Below, piece after piece: positions 1 through 7,783 of a stretch of 35,548 nt of DNA (position 1 is the stretch's first letter; every line of letters begins with the position of its first letter). Under the pieces are notes generated by a model. That model did no database searches. It saw only the letters and a program-made list of their open reading frames with translations, and had not been told where the DNA came from. The stretch spans positions 1 to 35,548 of the forward strand of contig CACZSI010000077.1 of NCBI GenBank assembly GCA_902783775.1, in the 5' to 3' direction. A program made the position numbers and the translations under genes. Source of the DNA: an uncultured Lachnospiraceae bacterium (GTDB lineage Bacteria > Bacillota > Clostridia > Lachnospirales > Lachnospiraceae).

Positions 1-56
1 AAAAGCTAGGAATATCAGTAAATGAGTTAGAAAAACTAATGGAGCAATATAAATAA
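1..56 (+). CDS. 3' end of an unidentified protein (partial)
   Basis: An open frame enters from the left edge and ends at a TAA at 54-56, giving the last 17 residues (KLGISVNELEKLMEQYK). The short amphipathic, charged sequence is plausible coding, and a strong terminator hairpin follows about 30 nt later, as expected for the end of a transcription unit. Too little is visible to name a family. Confidence 0.5.
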   Translation, partial: KLGISVNELEKLMEQYK

Positions 57-83
57 GAATTTTAAACATACCTTATGTGAAAA

Positions 84-168
84 AAGCCGCTGGAAATGAT
101 ATATACCCTCCTTACTGGTTTGTCCAGTAAAGAGGGTACATATCAAAATCCAGTGGCGCTTTTATTAT
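84..168. terminator. Long bidirectional intrinsic terminator
   Basis: An outer stem GCCGCTGG / CCAGTGGC (86-93 with 150-157, one G-U pair) encloses a roughly 22-bp inner stem closing on the loop TTTG near 119-122. A T-rich tract follows on the plus strand (160-170) and an A tract precedes it (81-85, a T tract on the minus strand), so it can serve both the gene ending at 56 and the minus-strand pseudogene ending at 165. The stem is unusually long for a terminator. Confidence 0.8.
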
Positions 169-1603
169 TTTACTTTTTTAATTGCTGACCATTTACCGTA
201 TTTTTTAGACTTTTTATCTAGTGTATAAGCTCGAACTTTTACGTATAGTTTTTTGGCCTTTTTAAACTTCTTAGATAAGATAGTTAAGTTAGCGGTGTTT
301 TTCTTTATTACTTTTTTGATAATGGCCTTTTTGTTTTTCTTAGCGTTTTTCTTTGTAGAATAAACAGCTATTTGATATCCTTTGGCCTTTGATAATTTCT
401 TGATTTTTATTGATAATTTTGACTTACTTTTCTTTATAGCTTTCTTGATTTTAACTTTGCCTGGTTTCTTTGTTGTAGAGCCGGCTTTTTTGGTTGAATC
501 ACTTGCTAGTACATAATTTGGATCCATTGACTGAAGCCATGCTAAGTATGAGAAGTTTATGTGATTGTACATTATAGATTCTATGCCTTTGTAGATAGAA
601 ATTACGCCACTAGGGGCATTCTCTAAATCACTTAGTGCCTCTAATACAAGATAATATAATGTCTGACGTACGGATTCTCGTAGCTCATCGCGATTTTCTA
701 TTTCAATTTCTGCAGCATCTAATGCGTTAAGCACCATGTCGCTGGCATCGTAGCCGGATTCCATAACATCTGTGAGTAGTAGCAGTGGATTAGAAGTTGC
801 GAACTGTGTTTTCATAGAATCTAGGAATTTAGCTTTTTGTAAATCGGTGGCGCCAAAAAATATATCGACTGTTTTATCAATTGTAGGATTAAGGGCCTGG
901 AAATTTTCATTGGTCTTAATTGTTACTGACAATGCTGTTATTATATCGTCGAAAATGTCGATAACTTTCTTGTTACCACTTGGGACAATGTTAATACTTG
1001 ATGTTTCTGAAAATTCCAATTTATATCCCGGAATTACTTCTGAAACTACAGGAGTTGATTTCACCATTAAATCTAGAAAAGCCTGGGCTCTGTCTGCCTT
1101 AGCTTTGAAATCCTTATTGTTAAGTGAGATTGGTAGATAAATATCCTGGCCGAAACGATGCCAACCCCACTGCTGTGATGCCACATAGTTAGCAATGGCG
1201 CCGCAGCGTGAATAACCGGCCATCCAAATTTTTACATCGCCGGTGATTTTATTATCAACTATATAATTGCTTAATGCTTCAATTGTTCTGTCGCCGGCTT
1301 CTTTAAAGCCCTGGTGAAATTCTTCTGTGCCTAGTTTGAAATTGGAAGCCCACTCTCTTACGTATGAACCATTTTCAAAGTTGATTACTAGTAAATCTTT
1401 GTGTAACCTGTGTAGATGCGATTAGCGCCATTTTTTGCGCCAACATTAGAACCGGCGGCTGCTGATGCCATACATAAACTCATTGTAGCCAAGCTAGGAT
1501 TATAGGTGTAGCTAGATTGATTAAAGTAACTATCTGTGTAATAATAGTCGCTTTTAATATCTGTAGTCTTGTCAATTATGTGGGGAAATGCAAATGATTT
1601 CAT
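165..1603 (-). pseudogene. Frameshifted and 5'-truncated secreted alpha/beta-hydrolase (lipase-like) with lysine-rich C-terminal module
   Basis: Two minus-strand reading frames join into one protein. The upstream part starts at the ATG at 1603 and reads ..GANRIYTGYTKIY before a TAG at 1388-1390. The downstream part, read back from the ATG at 1223, continues in frame as DLLVINFENGSYVREW.. to WMAGYSRCGAIAN. One missing base near 1397 (ACAAAGAT, where ACAAAGGAT would restore the frame) explains the break. GYSRCGA resembles the nucleophile elbow (G-x-S-R) of Firmicutes lipase-like hydrolases, with Ser as the likely nucleophile. The last 100 or so residues are a Lys-rich Fn3-like module ending YGKWSAIKKVK. 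No signal peptide precedes residue 1, although the C-terminal module implies a secreted ancestor, so the 5' end also seems lost. A sequencing error could account for the frameshift but not for the missing export signal. Confidence 0.75.
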
Positions 1604-1687
1604 CAGGTTTTATGTCGTCTCTAGTATGTACGAATATGGAATTTTTTGGTACAATTACTGTAGTTGTGCGATGCGGAGGTAAATTAA

Positions 1688-2281
1688 TTGATTAACAATA
1701 TAAAAACAATGATTGACATTTTATTAAAGATTTTTCCTATCATTTTAATGACAGGTTTCGTGACATATTTAATCATTAGAATGTGGGTTAAGGAAAAACG
1801 CAGTAGACTTAGCAGAAGCAGAACCAGATCTATTGTTTATTTGTTTTCATATTTTGCAGCTCTTATATGTGTGACTTTGATTTTCAGGGAACCGGAAAAT
1901 CTTTCAGATCCGGTGGATTTAGTTCCTTTTGATACACCGGGTGGAGTGAAATATATTATATTGTATGCTACAGCCAATTTCTTTTTATTTATCCCTATGG
2001 GACTTTTAGTTCCCCGCCTTTTTAGAAAGTTTAGAAATCCATTGACCACCACCGTAATATGCGTAATTGCCAGTGTGTTAATTGAATTTTTCCAATTAAC
2101 TTTTGAGCGAGGCCTGTTCCAGACAGAGGATATTATTATGAACGGCTTAGGCGGTTTAGTGGGATATGTTCTTTACCAGAAGATTTGGCATAGGATGCGA
2201 AGAAAGAAAATGATGAGAAGATACGACGAGTATCTAGAAGATAAAAGACAGCGAATGTATGAGTGGGACACAGGAAAGTAG
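1688..2281 (+). CDS. VanZ-family integral membrane protein
   Basis: The protein has 197 residues with an N-terminal hydrophobic helix (about residues 8-30), a second near 50-65, and the VanZ-like core with DPVDLVPFDTPGG, then NFFLFIPMGLLVPRLF, then IEFFQLTFERGLFQTEDIIMN and GLGGLVGYVLY. The pattern of a polar stretch, an F-x-P-x-G-hydrophobic helix and an E-x-x-Q...D-D/E-hydrophobic motif is typical of VanZ proteins, which are linked to low-level teicoplanin resistance in enterococci but mostly uncharacterised. The start is a TTG at 1688 with GGAGG at 1676-1680; an ATG seven codons further in is an alternative. The downstream hydrolase begins 8 nt after the stop, so the two are probably co-translated. 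A second VanZ protein closes the polysaccharide operon at 15595. Confidence 0.85.
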   Translation: MINNIKTMIDILLKIFPIILMTGFVTYLIIRMWVKEKRSRLSRSRTRSIVYLFSYFAALICVTLIFREPENLSDPVDLVPFDTPGGVKYIILYATANFFLFIPMGLLVPRLFRKFRNPLTTTVICVIASVLIEFFQLTFERGLFQTEDIIMNGLGGLVGYVLYQKIWHRMRRKKMMRRYDEYLEDKRQRMYEWDTGK

Positions 2282-2289
2282 GTATATGG

Positions 2290-3180
2290 ATGAATATTAA
2301 CGATAGTTTTGAGAAGTTCATTTCTAGAATGAAAGAGCAGGAGAAGGTAGTTAATTATGTGCAGGTTAAAAAGCACGGCGAAGTTATCCTCGATTGGGGA
2401 AGGCTTGATAGAAAAAGTCGTCTAAATACCTGGTCGGTTAGTAAGAGCTTTATTTCCGTGGCAGTTGGAATCGCTATGGAGGAGGGGCTTATAACTTTGG
2501 ATGAAAAAATCTGCGACAGTTTTAAGGAATACCTTCCTGAAAATCCCAGCGAAAATTTATTAAACCTAGAGGTAAGACATTTATTGACCATGACTAGTGG
2601 TGTGGAGAATGCGCTTTTTTTCGACAATGACCAGGAGAGATATATCACTCAGGATTGGATTTCATATTTCTTTACCAGAAATTTTCCATTTAAACCTGGC
2701 GAGAGATTTCTTTATTGCAATTTCAACACCTACATGCTAGCGTGTCTTATCGAAAAGAAAAGTGGCATGGACATTATTAAATATCTTAAACCACGACTAT
2801 TTACACCGCTAGAGATTTTTAGTCCGGACTGGACACGTTGCCCTGGAAATCATATCCATGCGGCCAATGGCTTATACCTGACTATCGACGAGTTTTCAAA
2901 CTTTGGAGAGATGCTTCTTAACAATGGCGCCTTTAAGGGCAATAGAGTTGTTTCTAAGGAGTACCTAGATATGGCCTGCGTTAATCAGCTACCACAGGAG
3001 TGGGATGTTAAATATGGATTTCAGTTTTGGCCTAATCCAGATGGTAAATCTTTTAGAGCAGACGGTAAATATGGCCAGTATATTATCGTTCTTCCAGACA
3101 GAGATATGACAGTTTGCGTTCAGTCTTTAAGCGACGGTGAGATATTCTCAGAGGTTTGGAATTGGATAGAAAACATGTAA
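2290..3180 (+). CDS. Beta-lactamase-fold serine hydrolase (class C / PBP-like)
   Basis: This 296-residue protein carries the S-x-x-K active site (WSVSKSFISVAVG, near residue 50), a helix typical of the family (MEEGLITLDEKI), HLLTMTSGV, and a Y-x-N motif in YCNFNTYMLACLIEKKSG. These are the catalytic signatures of the serine beta-lactamase/D-alanyl carboxypeptidase/esterase superfamily. No signal peptide or membrane helix is visible, so it may be cytoplasmic; the substrate (peptide, ester or lactam) cannot be read from sequence. I chose the ATG at 2290, preceded by GGAAAGTAGG, over a GTG at 2263 that overlaps vanZ and has no convincing ribosome site. It forms a two-gene unit with the VanZ gene upstream and ends before an intrinsic terminator. 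Confidence 0.85.
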   Translation: MNINDSFEKFISRMKEQEKVVNYVQVKKHGEVILDWGRLDRKSRLNTWSVSKSFISVAVGIAMEEGLITLDEKICDSFKEYLPENPSENLLNLEVRHLLTMTSGVENALFFDNDQERYITQDWISYFFTRNFPFKPGERFLYCNFNTYMLACLIEKKSGMDIIKYLKPRLFTPLEIFSPDWTRCPGNHIHAANGLYLTIDEFSNFGEMLLNNGAFKGNRVVSKEYLDMACVNQLPQEWDVKYGFQFWPNPDGKSFRADGKYGQYIIVLPDRDMTVCVQSLSDGEIFSEVWNWIENM

Positions 3181-3198
3181 ATATGAATATTTATTTTA

Positions 3199-3226
3199 TG
3201 AGGTTGTGAATACAGCCTCATTTTTT
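3199..3226 (+). terminator. Intrinsic terminator after the serine hydrolase
   Basis: TGAGGTTGT / ACAGCCTCA (3199-3207 with 3212-3220, one G-U pair) has a GAAT loop and is followed by six T residues. Confidence 0.85.
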
Positions 3227-3272
3227 ATAAAAAGGGAGTATTTTTTTATTTGCTCTTTAATTGAAATATAAT

Positions 3273-3281
3273 TGTGATAAT
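3273..3281 (+). promoter_or_regulatory. Candidate extended -10 promoter for the repeat protein
   Basis: TGTGATAAT (TG-n-GATAAT) lies 47 nt upstream of the start codon in an AT-rich tract after the preceding terminator. The -35 box is unclear, so this is a tentative call. Confidence 0.35.
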
Positions 3282-3327
3282 ATATTAAATAGGGTTATGT
3301 TCGAATAAAATTAAATGGAGTTAAACT

Positions 3328-4974
3328 ATGAAAACGGCGAAAAAAGTTACCAGTGTTTTATTAAGCACTGCCCTCAGTTTAACAGTATCTTTTCCTGGAA
3401 ACGTTTTAGCTGATACTGTAACTGAAAATTTTGATGGCGACATAGGAAATAATCTATGGTCGAATTTAATGGAGGAGGATATTTCGACAGAAGGAGATAT
3501 CGTCAATAATCCTTTTAAAGATTTCTTTAAGGAAAAATATGACAATACATTTGATGGCGATGTCAATTCCAATCCTTGGAGTGAGTACATGAATTCAGAT
3601 GACGACGAGGATGATGGTGATGTTATGGAAAATCCATGGGCGGATATCATTGTCGAAACAACTACTCAGGCAACCACACAGGCGGCAACAACCCAGAAAA
3701 TAACAACAGTACAGCCAACAACAGTACAGCCAACAACAGTTAAACCAACACAGGCGGCGACAACCCAGAAGGTTACTCAGGCACCAACTACTGTAACTAA
3801 ACCATTAGAGGTTATTGGTATGGTTCTATCAAATGTAGGCCCTAACAAAATCGGCGTTGTTTGGGGACAGGATATGGATAGAATAAACAGTGGATGCTTG
3901 TACAATGTTTACGTGAATGGAAACTTAAGATTATCAAACGTAATTTGTAATTACTATGAACTGGATTCTGTAAGTGCAGGTAATGTAGCGGTTACAGTAA
4001 AGTCTACTCTAAATGGAATAGAGTCAGATGGTATAACTATGTTTATTGATGTGGAGGGAGTAAAGCAAACTACAGCGCAACCTACCACAGTAAAACAGAC
4101 TACAGTACAGCCTACTACAGTTAAGCCGACTCAGGCGGCGACTACTCAGAAAATAACAACAGTTAAGCCTACCACAGTAAAGCAGACTACAGTACAGCCA
4201 ACAACAGTTAAGCCAACACAGACACCAACCACCCAGAAGGTTACACAGGCGCCTACTACACAGGCACCAACCACTGAATTTAATGGTGATGTAAATAATG
4301 ATCCTTGGTCTGAATATATGACAGAGGATACGGATTTCGATGGTGATGTGGTGGAAAACCCATGGGGTGACGAGTTTGAGACTCAGGCACCAACTACAGT
4401 TCAGCCTACGACACAGCAGCCTACGACACAGCAGACTACAACTCAGGAAGAGACAGAGTTTAATGGCGATGTAAATGATAACCCATGGTTTAGCCAGGAT
4501 CCGGAGGAAAATGACGGCGACGTTTACGAAAATCCATGGAAGGATGAGTATGCTAACAATACTCAGATTTCTAACAGCGCGCCTAAGAAAAACCTAGTGA
4601 ATTCACAGGTTAACCAGATTTCTGATGATGGAGTATCACCGGTGGCAATGCTAACTAGCGTTGAGGTTAAAAAGACTACAGCGGTAATAAGCGGTGCTAA
4701 GGATTTAAAGAATGATGTAAAAATCAGTCTTAAAAAGATTAATGGAGTTAAAGGTTATCAGATTCAGATAGCTAAGAAATTTAAAAAGAAAGCTAAGATT
4801 TATTCAATGTTCTCAAAGAAGACTTCTTTTAAAATCAAGAAAAAGAAGATTATGAAGAAGTTAAAAATTAAGAAGAAAGCCTTAAAGAAAGTGTTCTTCA
4901 GAGTTAGAGTTTACATTGAATCAAATGGTGTGAAAGTATACGGTAAATGGTCTAAGAAGCGTAAATTAAAATAG
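3328..4974 (+). CDS. Secreted multi-repeat surface protein with GD[V/I]xxNPW motifs, Ig-like domain and lysine-rich C-terminus
   Basis: This 548-residue protein has a signal peptide (cleavage probably after LA, residue 29). It then has four acidic repeats of the form x-D-G-D-V-x-x-N-P-W (residues 35-104), a Thr/Gln/Pro linker, an Ig/Fn3-like beta domain (about 160-243, VGPNKIGVVWG ... YNVYVNGNLRLSNV), a second long T-Q-P linker, two repeats (318-346), a third linker, two more repeats (378-404), and a basic module (about 445-548) rich in KK pairs that ends YGKWSKKRKLK. No enzyme motif, LPXTG signal or C-terminal membrane anchor is visible. The Ig-like domain resembles those attached to secreted clostridial glycoside hydrolases, and such T-rich linkers are common in cellulolytic Lachnospiraceae. 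I infer a surface-attached binding or scaffold role. The ribosome site is weak (TGGAGTT at 3315-3321). Confidence 0.8.
   Translation: MKTAKKVTSVLLSTALSLTVSFPGNVLADTVTENFDGDIGNNLWSNLMEEDISTEGDIVNNPFKDFFKEKYDNTFDGDVNSNPWSEYMNSDDDEDDGDVMENPWADIIVETTTQATTQAATTQKITTVQPTTVQPTTVKPTQAATTQKVTQAPTTVTKPLEVIGMVLSNVGPNKIGVVWGQDMDRINSGCLYNVYVNGNLRLSNVICNYYELDSVSAGNVAVTVKSTLNGIESDGITMFIDVEGVKQTTAQPTTVKQTTVQPTTVKPTQAATTQKITTVKPTTVKQTTVQPTTVKPTQTPTTQKVTQAPTTQAPTTEFNGDVNNDPWSEYMTEDTDFDGDVVENPWGDEFETQAPTTVQPTTQQPTTQQTTTQEETEFNGDVNDNPWFSQDPEENDGDVYENPWKDEYANNTQISNSAPKKNLVNSQVNQISDDGVSPVAMLTSVEVKKTTAVISGAKDLKNDVKISLKKINGVKGYQIQIAKKFKKKAKIYSMFSKKTSFKIKKKKIMKKLKIKKKALKKVFFRVRVYIESNGVKVYGKWSKKRKLK
3430..4540 (+). 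repeat. Eight copies of an acidic GD[V/I]xxNPW peptide repeat
   Basis: Copies begin at residues 35, 54, 75, 95, 318, 337, 378 and 395 of the surface protein (DNA 3430-3640, 4279-4366, 4459-4540). Examples are FDGDVNSNPW, DDGDVMENPW, FNGDVNNDPW and NDGDVYENPW. Within blocks the spacing is about 17-21 residues. From the third copy on, they alternate between an N-type (GDVNxxPW) and an E-type (GDVxENPW), giving pairs. Confidence 0.9.
4060..4278 (+). repeat. Thr/Gln/Pro/Val linker repeats
   Basis: This codes for tandem variants of QTTVQPTTVKPT and TQAATTQK. A related linker is encoded at 3655-3801 and a shorter one at 4378-4458. It is low-complexity and probably extended, possibly glycosylated, and separates the repeat blocks from the Ig-like domain. 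Confidence 0.85.
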
Positions 4975-5003
4975 GCTTTTAGGCATAAAGAAAATAAACT
5001 TTT

Positions 5004-5052
5004 AAAGAACCCTTCGTGCCGGAGGTAAAACTCTGGCATTAAGGGTTCTTTA
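5004..5052 (+). terminator. Probable terminator after the repeat protein
   Basis: AAAGAACCCTT (5004-5014) pairs with AAGGGTTCTTT (5041-5051), with an inner TGCC/GGCA stem. The T tract is short, so termination efficiency is uncertain. Confidence 0.65.
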
Positions 5053-5147
5053 ATATTACTCCAATATAGTATTTTTATCCATATTATCTAGTAAAGAATG
5101 CCAAAAAATGGTAAAATTAACATAATAGACTGGTAGGAGGAATATAT

Positions 5148-6260
5148 ATGTTTGATTACTTGATTGTAGGGGCAGGATTGTTCGGAAGTGTTTTTGCCTA
5201 CGAGGCGAAGAAGCGCGGAAAAAAGGTATTAGTAATTGATAAAAGAAATCACATTGGAGGTAATATTTATACTGAAAATGTGGATGGAATAAATGTACAT
5301 AAATATGGTGCGCATATTTTCCACACTAATGATAAAGCAGTTTGGGATTACGTTAATGGGTTTGTGGAATTTAACAGATACACAAATTCTCCGGTAGCCA
5401 GATATAAAGATGAATTATATAATTTGCCATTTAACATGAATACATTTAGTAAGATGTGGGGCGTTAAGACTCCAAAAGAAGCGAAGGCAATGATTGATAA
5501 GCAGGTTAAGGAAGCCGGCATTACAGAACCTAAAAACTTAGAGGAGCAGGCTATCTCCATGGTGGGTAGAGATATCTACGAAAAGCTTATTGAGGGATAT
5601 ACAGGAAAGCAGTGGGGCAGACCATGTAAGGAACTTCCTAGCTTTATCATAAAGAGATTGCCGGTAAGATTCGTGTATGATAACAATTATTTCAATGATA
5701 GATATCAGGGAATTCCTGAGGGTGGTTACACTCAGATTATTGAGAAAATGTTAGAGGGCATTGAGGTTAGATTAGATACTGATTTTTTTGAAAATAGAGA
5801 AGAATTTGAAAATATTGCAGATAAAATTCTGTTCACGGGAATGATCGATGAATATTTTGATTATTGCTATGGAGAATTAGAGTACAGAAGTTTGAAGTTT
5901 GAGACTGAGGAGCTTAATATGGAAAATTATCAGGGCAATGCAGTTGTAAACTACACAGAGTACGAAGTTCCATACACTAGAATTATCGAGCATAAGCATT
6001 TTGAATTTAAGTGTCAGAATGGTGAGAATATTCCTAAGACCGTGATTACTAGAGAATATCCGGCGGATTGGAAGAAGGGCGACGAGCCATATTATCCATT
6101 GAACAATGAAAGAAATAATGAATTATATCAGAAGTACAGCGAGTTAGCTAAAAAGGAAGATAATGTTATATTCGGTGGTCGTTTAGGTATGTATAAATAT
6201 TTTGATATGAAGGATGTTATACCTGCGGCGCTTGAGTTAGTAGAACAGGAGCTTAGCTAA
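5148..6260 (+). CDS. glf: UDP-galactopyranose mutase
   Basis: A cytoplasmic flavoenzyme that interconverts UDP-galactopyranose and UDP-galactofuranose, the donor for Galf residues in surface glycans. At 370 residues it has the usual length. It begins with a Rossmann dinucleotide motif GAGLFG (8-13), followed by VLVIDKRNHIGGN (28-39) and HKYGAHIFHT (51-60), then YTGKQWG (151-157) and FNDRYQGIPEGGYT (182-194). Near the C-terminus GGRLGMYKYFDM matches the conserved FAD/substrate Arg region. It has a good ribosome site (GGTAGGAGG) and is the first gene of the polysaccharide operon; the next gene follows after 16 nt. The assignment is firm, and it implies a galactofuranose-containing polymer. Confidence 0.97.
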   Translation: MFDYLIVGAGLFGSVFAYEAKKRGKKVLVIDKRNHIGGNIYTENVDGINVHKYGAHIFHTNDKAVWDYVNGFVEFNRYTNSPVARYKDELYNLPFNMNTFSKMWGVKTPKEAKAMIDKQVKEAGITEPKNLEEQAISMVGRDIYEKLIEGYTGKQWGRPCKELPSFIIKRLPVRFVYDNNYFNDRYQGIPEGGYTQIIEKMLEGIEVRLDTDFFENREEFENIADKILFTGMIDEYFDYCYGELEYRSLKFETEELNMENYQGNAVVNYTEYEVPYTRIIEHKHFEFKCQNGENIPKTVITREYPADWKKGDEPYYPLNNERNNELYQKYSELAKKEDNVIFGGRLGMYKYFDMKDVIPAALELVEQELS

Positions 6261-6276
6261 TAGAGAGGAGTTTAGG

Positions 6277-7152
6277 ATGAGAGTTCTAGTTACAGGTGCA
6301 AAGGGACAGTTAGGAACTGACGTGGTACGTGAGCTTAACAAGCGCGGACACAGAAGTATCCCTGTAGATATTGAAGAGATGGACATAACAAACTTCGATG
6401 TGGTGGAGGATGTTATTACCAGAGAAAATCCGGATACAGTAGTGCATTGCGCTGCTTGGACAGCTGTGGATGCGGCACAGGATGCTCAGAATAAAGAGAG
6501 CGTTATGCGAATCAATGTTAAGGGCACAGAAAACATTGCTAAGGTGTGCGGAAAGTTAAATAAAAAGATGGTTTATGTTAGCACAGACTACGTTTTTGAT
6601 GGTTCAGGAAATCGACCATGGGAGGCGGATGACGAGGCTAGCCCACTAAATGTTTACGGCGAGAGTAAGTATGAAGGGGAGTTGGCTACTAAGAAATATT
6701 GTATGAAGTATTTTATCCTAAGAACTTCATGGGTGTTCGGTGCTGCCGGCAATAACTTCGTTAAGACTATGATTAAGTTAGGCAGAAAGATGGATGAGTT
6801 AAATGTAGTGGATGATCAGGTGGGAAGACCTACCTACACACCGGATTTTGCCAGACTTATTATCGATATGATTGAGACAGAAAAGTATGGAATTTACCAT
6901 ACTACTAATGAGGGTGAGTACATTAGCTGGTATGACCTAGCTGTAGCTATATTTAATATCGCTAAAAAGTATGATAGCAGATATAAGAATGTTAAGGTCA
7001 ATGGCGTTACCAGTGCAGAGTATCCGCAGAAGGCTAAGAGACCGAAAAACAGCAGAATGAGTACTAATAAATTAATTGAAAATGGATTCAGAGTAATGCC
7101 TACTTGGGAGAATGCATTGGAGAGATATATTAAGTCATCTAAGCTAGGATAG
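6277..7152 (+). CDS. rfbD: dTDP-4-dehydrorhamnose reductase
   Basis: This catalyses the last step of dTDP-L-rhamnose synthesis, NAD(P)H reduction of dTDP-4-keto-L-rhamnose. It is a 291-residue extended short-chain dehydrogenase fold: TGAKGQLG (6-13) binds the cofactor, STDYVFDG (102-109) and the Y127-x3-K131 pair in YGESK are catalytic, and FILRTSWVFG plus DDQVGRPTYTPDFA are RmlD signatures. It has a strong ribosome site (GAGAGGAG) 16 nt after glf and precedes the epimerase rfbC. The upstream pathway enzymes RmlA and RmlB are not in this window. Confidence 0.96.
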   Translation: MRVLVTGAKGQLGTDVVRELNKRGHRSIPVDIEEMDITNFDVVEDVITRENPDTVVHCAAWTAVDAAQDAQNKESVMRINVKGTENIAKVCGKLNKKMVYVSTDYVFDGSGNRPWEADDEASPLNVYGESKYEGELATKKYCMKYFILRTSWVFGAAGNNFVKTMIKLGRKMDELNVVDDQVGRPTYTPDFARLIIDMIETEKYGIYHTTNEGEYISWYDLAVAIFNIAKKYDSRYKNVKVNGVTSAEYPQKAKRPKNSRMSTNKLIENGFRVMPTWENALERYIKSSKLG

Positions 7153-7182
7153 AATAATAGAGCGGTTTAAGAGAGGTAAAAG

Positions 7183-7725
7183 ATGGGAAAGTTTACAGTA
7201 AAGAAAAGTGATATTGAGGGTGTTATAGAGATTGAACCAAAGGTATTCAAGGACGATAGAGGATACTTTATGGAGGTTTATAATCAGAATGATATGAAGG
7301 AAATCGGAATCGATGATGATTTCGTTCAGGATAATCAGTCTATGTCTACTAGAGGAGTATTAAGAGGATTACACAGACAGATTAACTATCCACAGGCTAA
7401 GTTAGTTCGCGTGGTTAGAGGAAAAGTTTTCGATGTGGCTGTGGATTTACGTGAAGGTTCTAAAACCTATGGAAAGTGGCATGGAACAATATTGTCCGAT
7501 GAAAATAAAAGAATGATGTATATTCCAGAAGGGTTCGCTCATGGATTTTTAGTTCTATCTGACGTGGCAGAATTTCATTATAAGGTCAATGATTTTTATC
7601 ATCCGGGAGATGAAGCAGGAATCAAGTGGGACGATCCCGATATTGGAGTAGAGTGGCCAATAGAAGAAGATATGGAACTTATTTTAAGTGAGAAGGATAA
7701 AAAATGGCCTGGGCTAAATGAGTAA
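7183..7725 (+). CDS. rfbC: dTDP-4-dehydrorhamnose 3,5-epimerase
   Basis: A cupin-fold epimerase that converts dTDP-4-keto-6-deoxy-glucose to the L-rhamno form, the step before RfbD. The 180 residues match the family length. RGVLRGLHRQ (58-67) contains the catalytic His64, KLVRVVRGKVFDVAVDLR (73-90) is the core strand signature, PEGFAHGFLVLS (115-126) is diagnostic, and Y133 in FHYKVNDFY is in place of the conserved Tyr. The gene order rfbD then rfbC is seen in many rhamnose loci. The ribosome site is GAGAGG, and the gene lies 30 nt after rfbD. Confidence 0.96.
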   Translation: MGKFTVKKSDIEGVIEIEPKVFKDDRGYFMEVYNQNDMKEIGIDDDFVQDNQSMSTRGVLRGLHRQINYPQAKLVRVVRGKVFDVAVDLREGSKTYGKWHGTILSDENKRMMYIPEGFAHGFLVLSDVAEFHYKVNDFYHPGDEAGIKWDDPDIGVEWPIEEDMELILSEKDKKWPGLNE

Positions 7726-7783
7726 AAACTATTAAATGGGATGGTTAACAATATGGCTAGTTAGAAGGCAGAAAGGGGCTACA

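Noticed and set aside
772-1140. A 122-codon plus-strand frame opposite the hydrolase pseudogene
   Set aside because: It lies antisense to the recognisable hydrolase sequence, has no ribosome site and reads as low-quality hydrophobic/serine-rich protein.
3655-4458. Thr/Gln/Pro repeats as a mobile or phase-variable element
   Set aside because: The repeats are ordinary protein linkers in frame with varied codons; no transposase or recombination signature is present.
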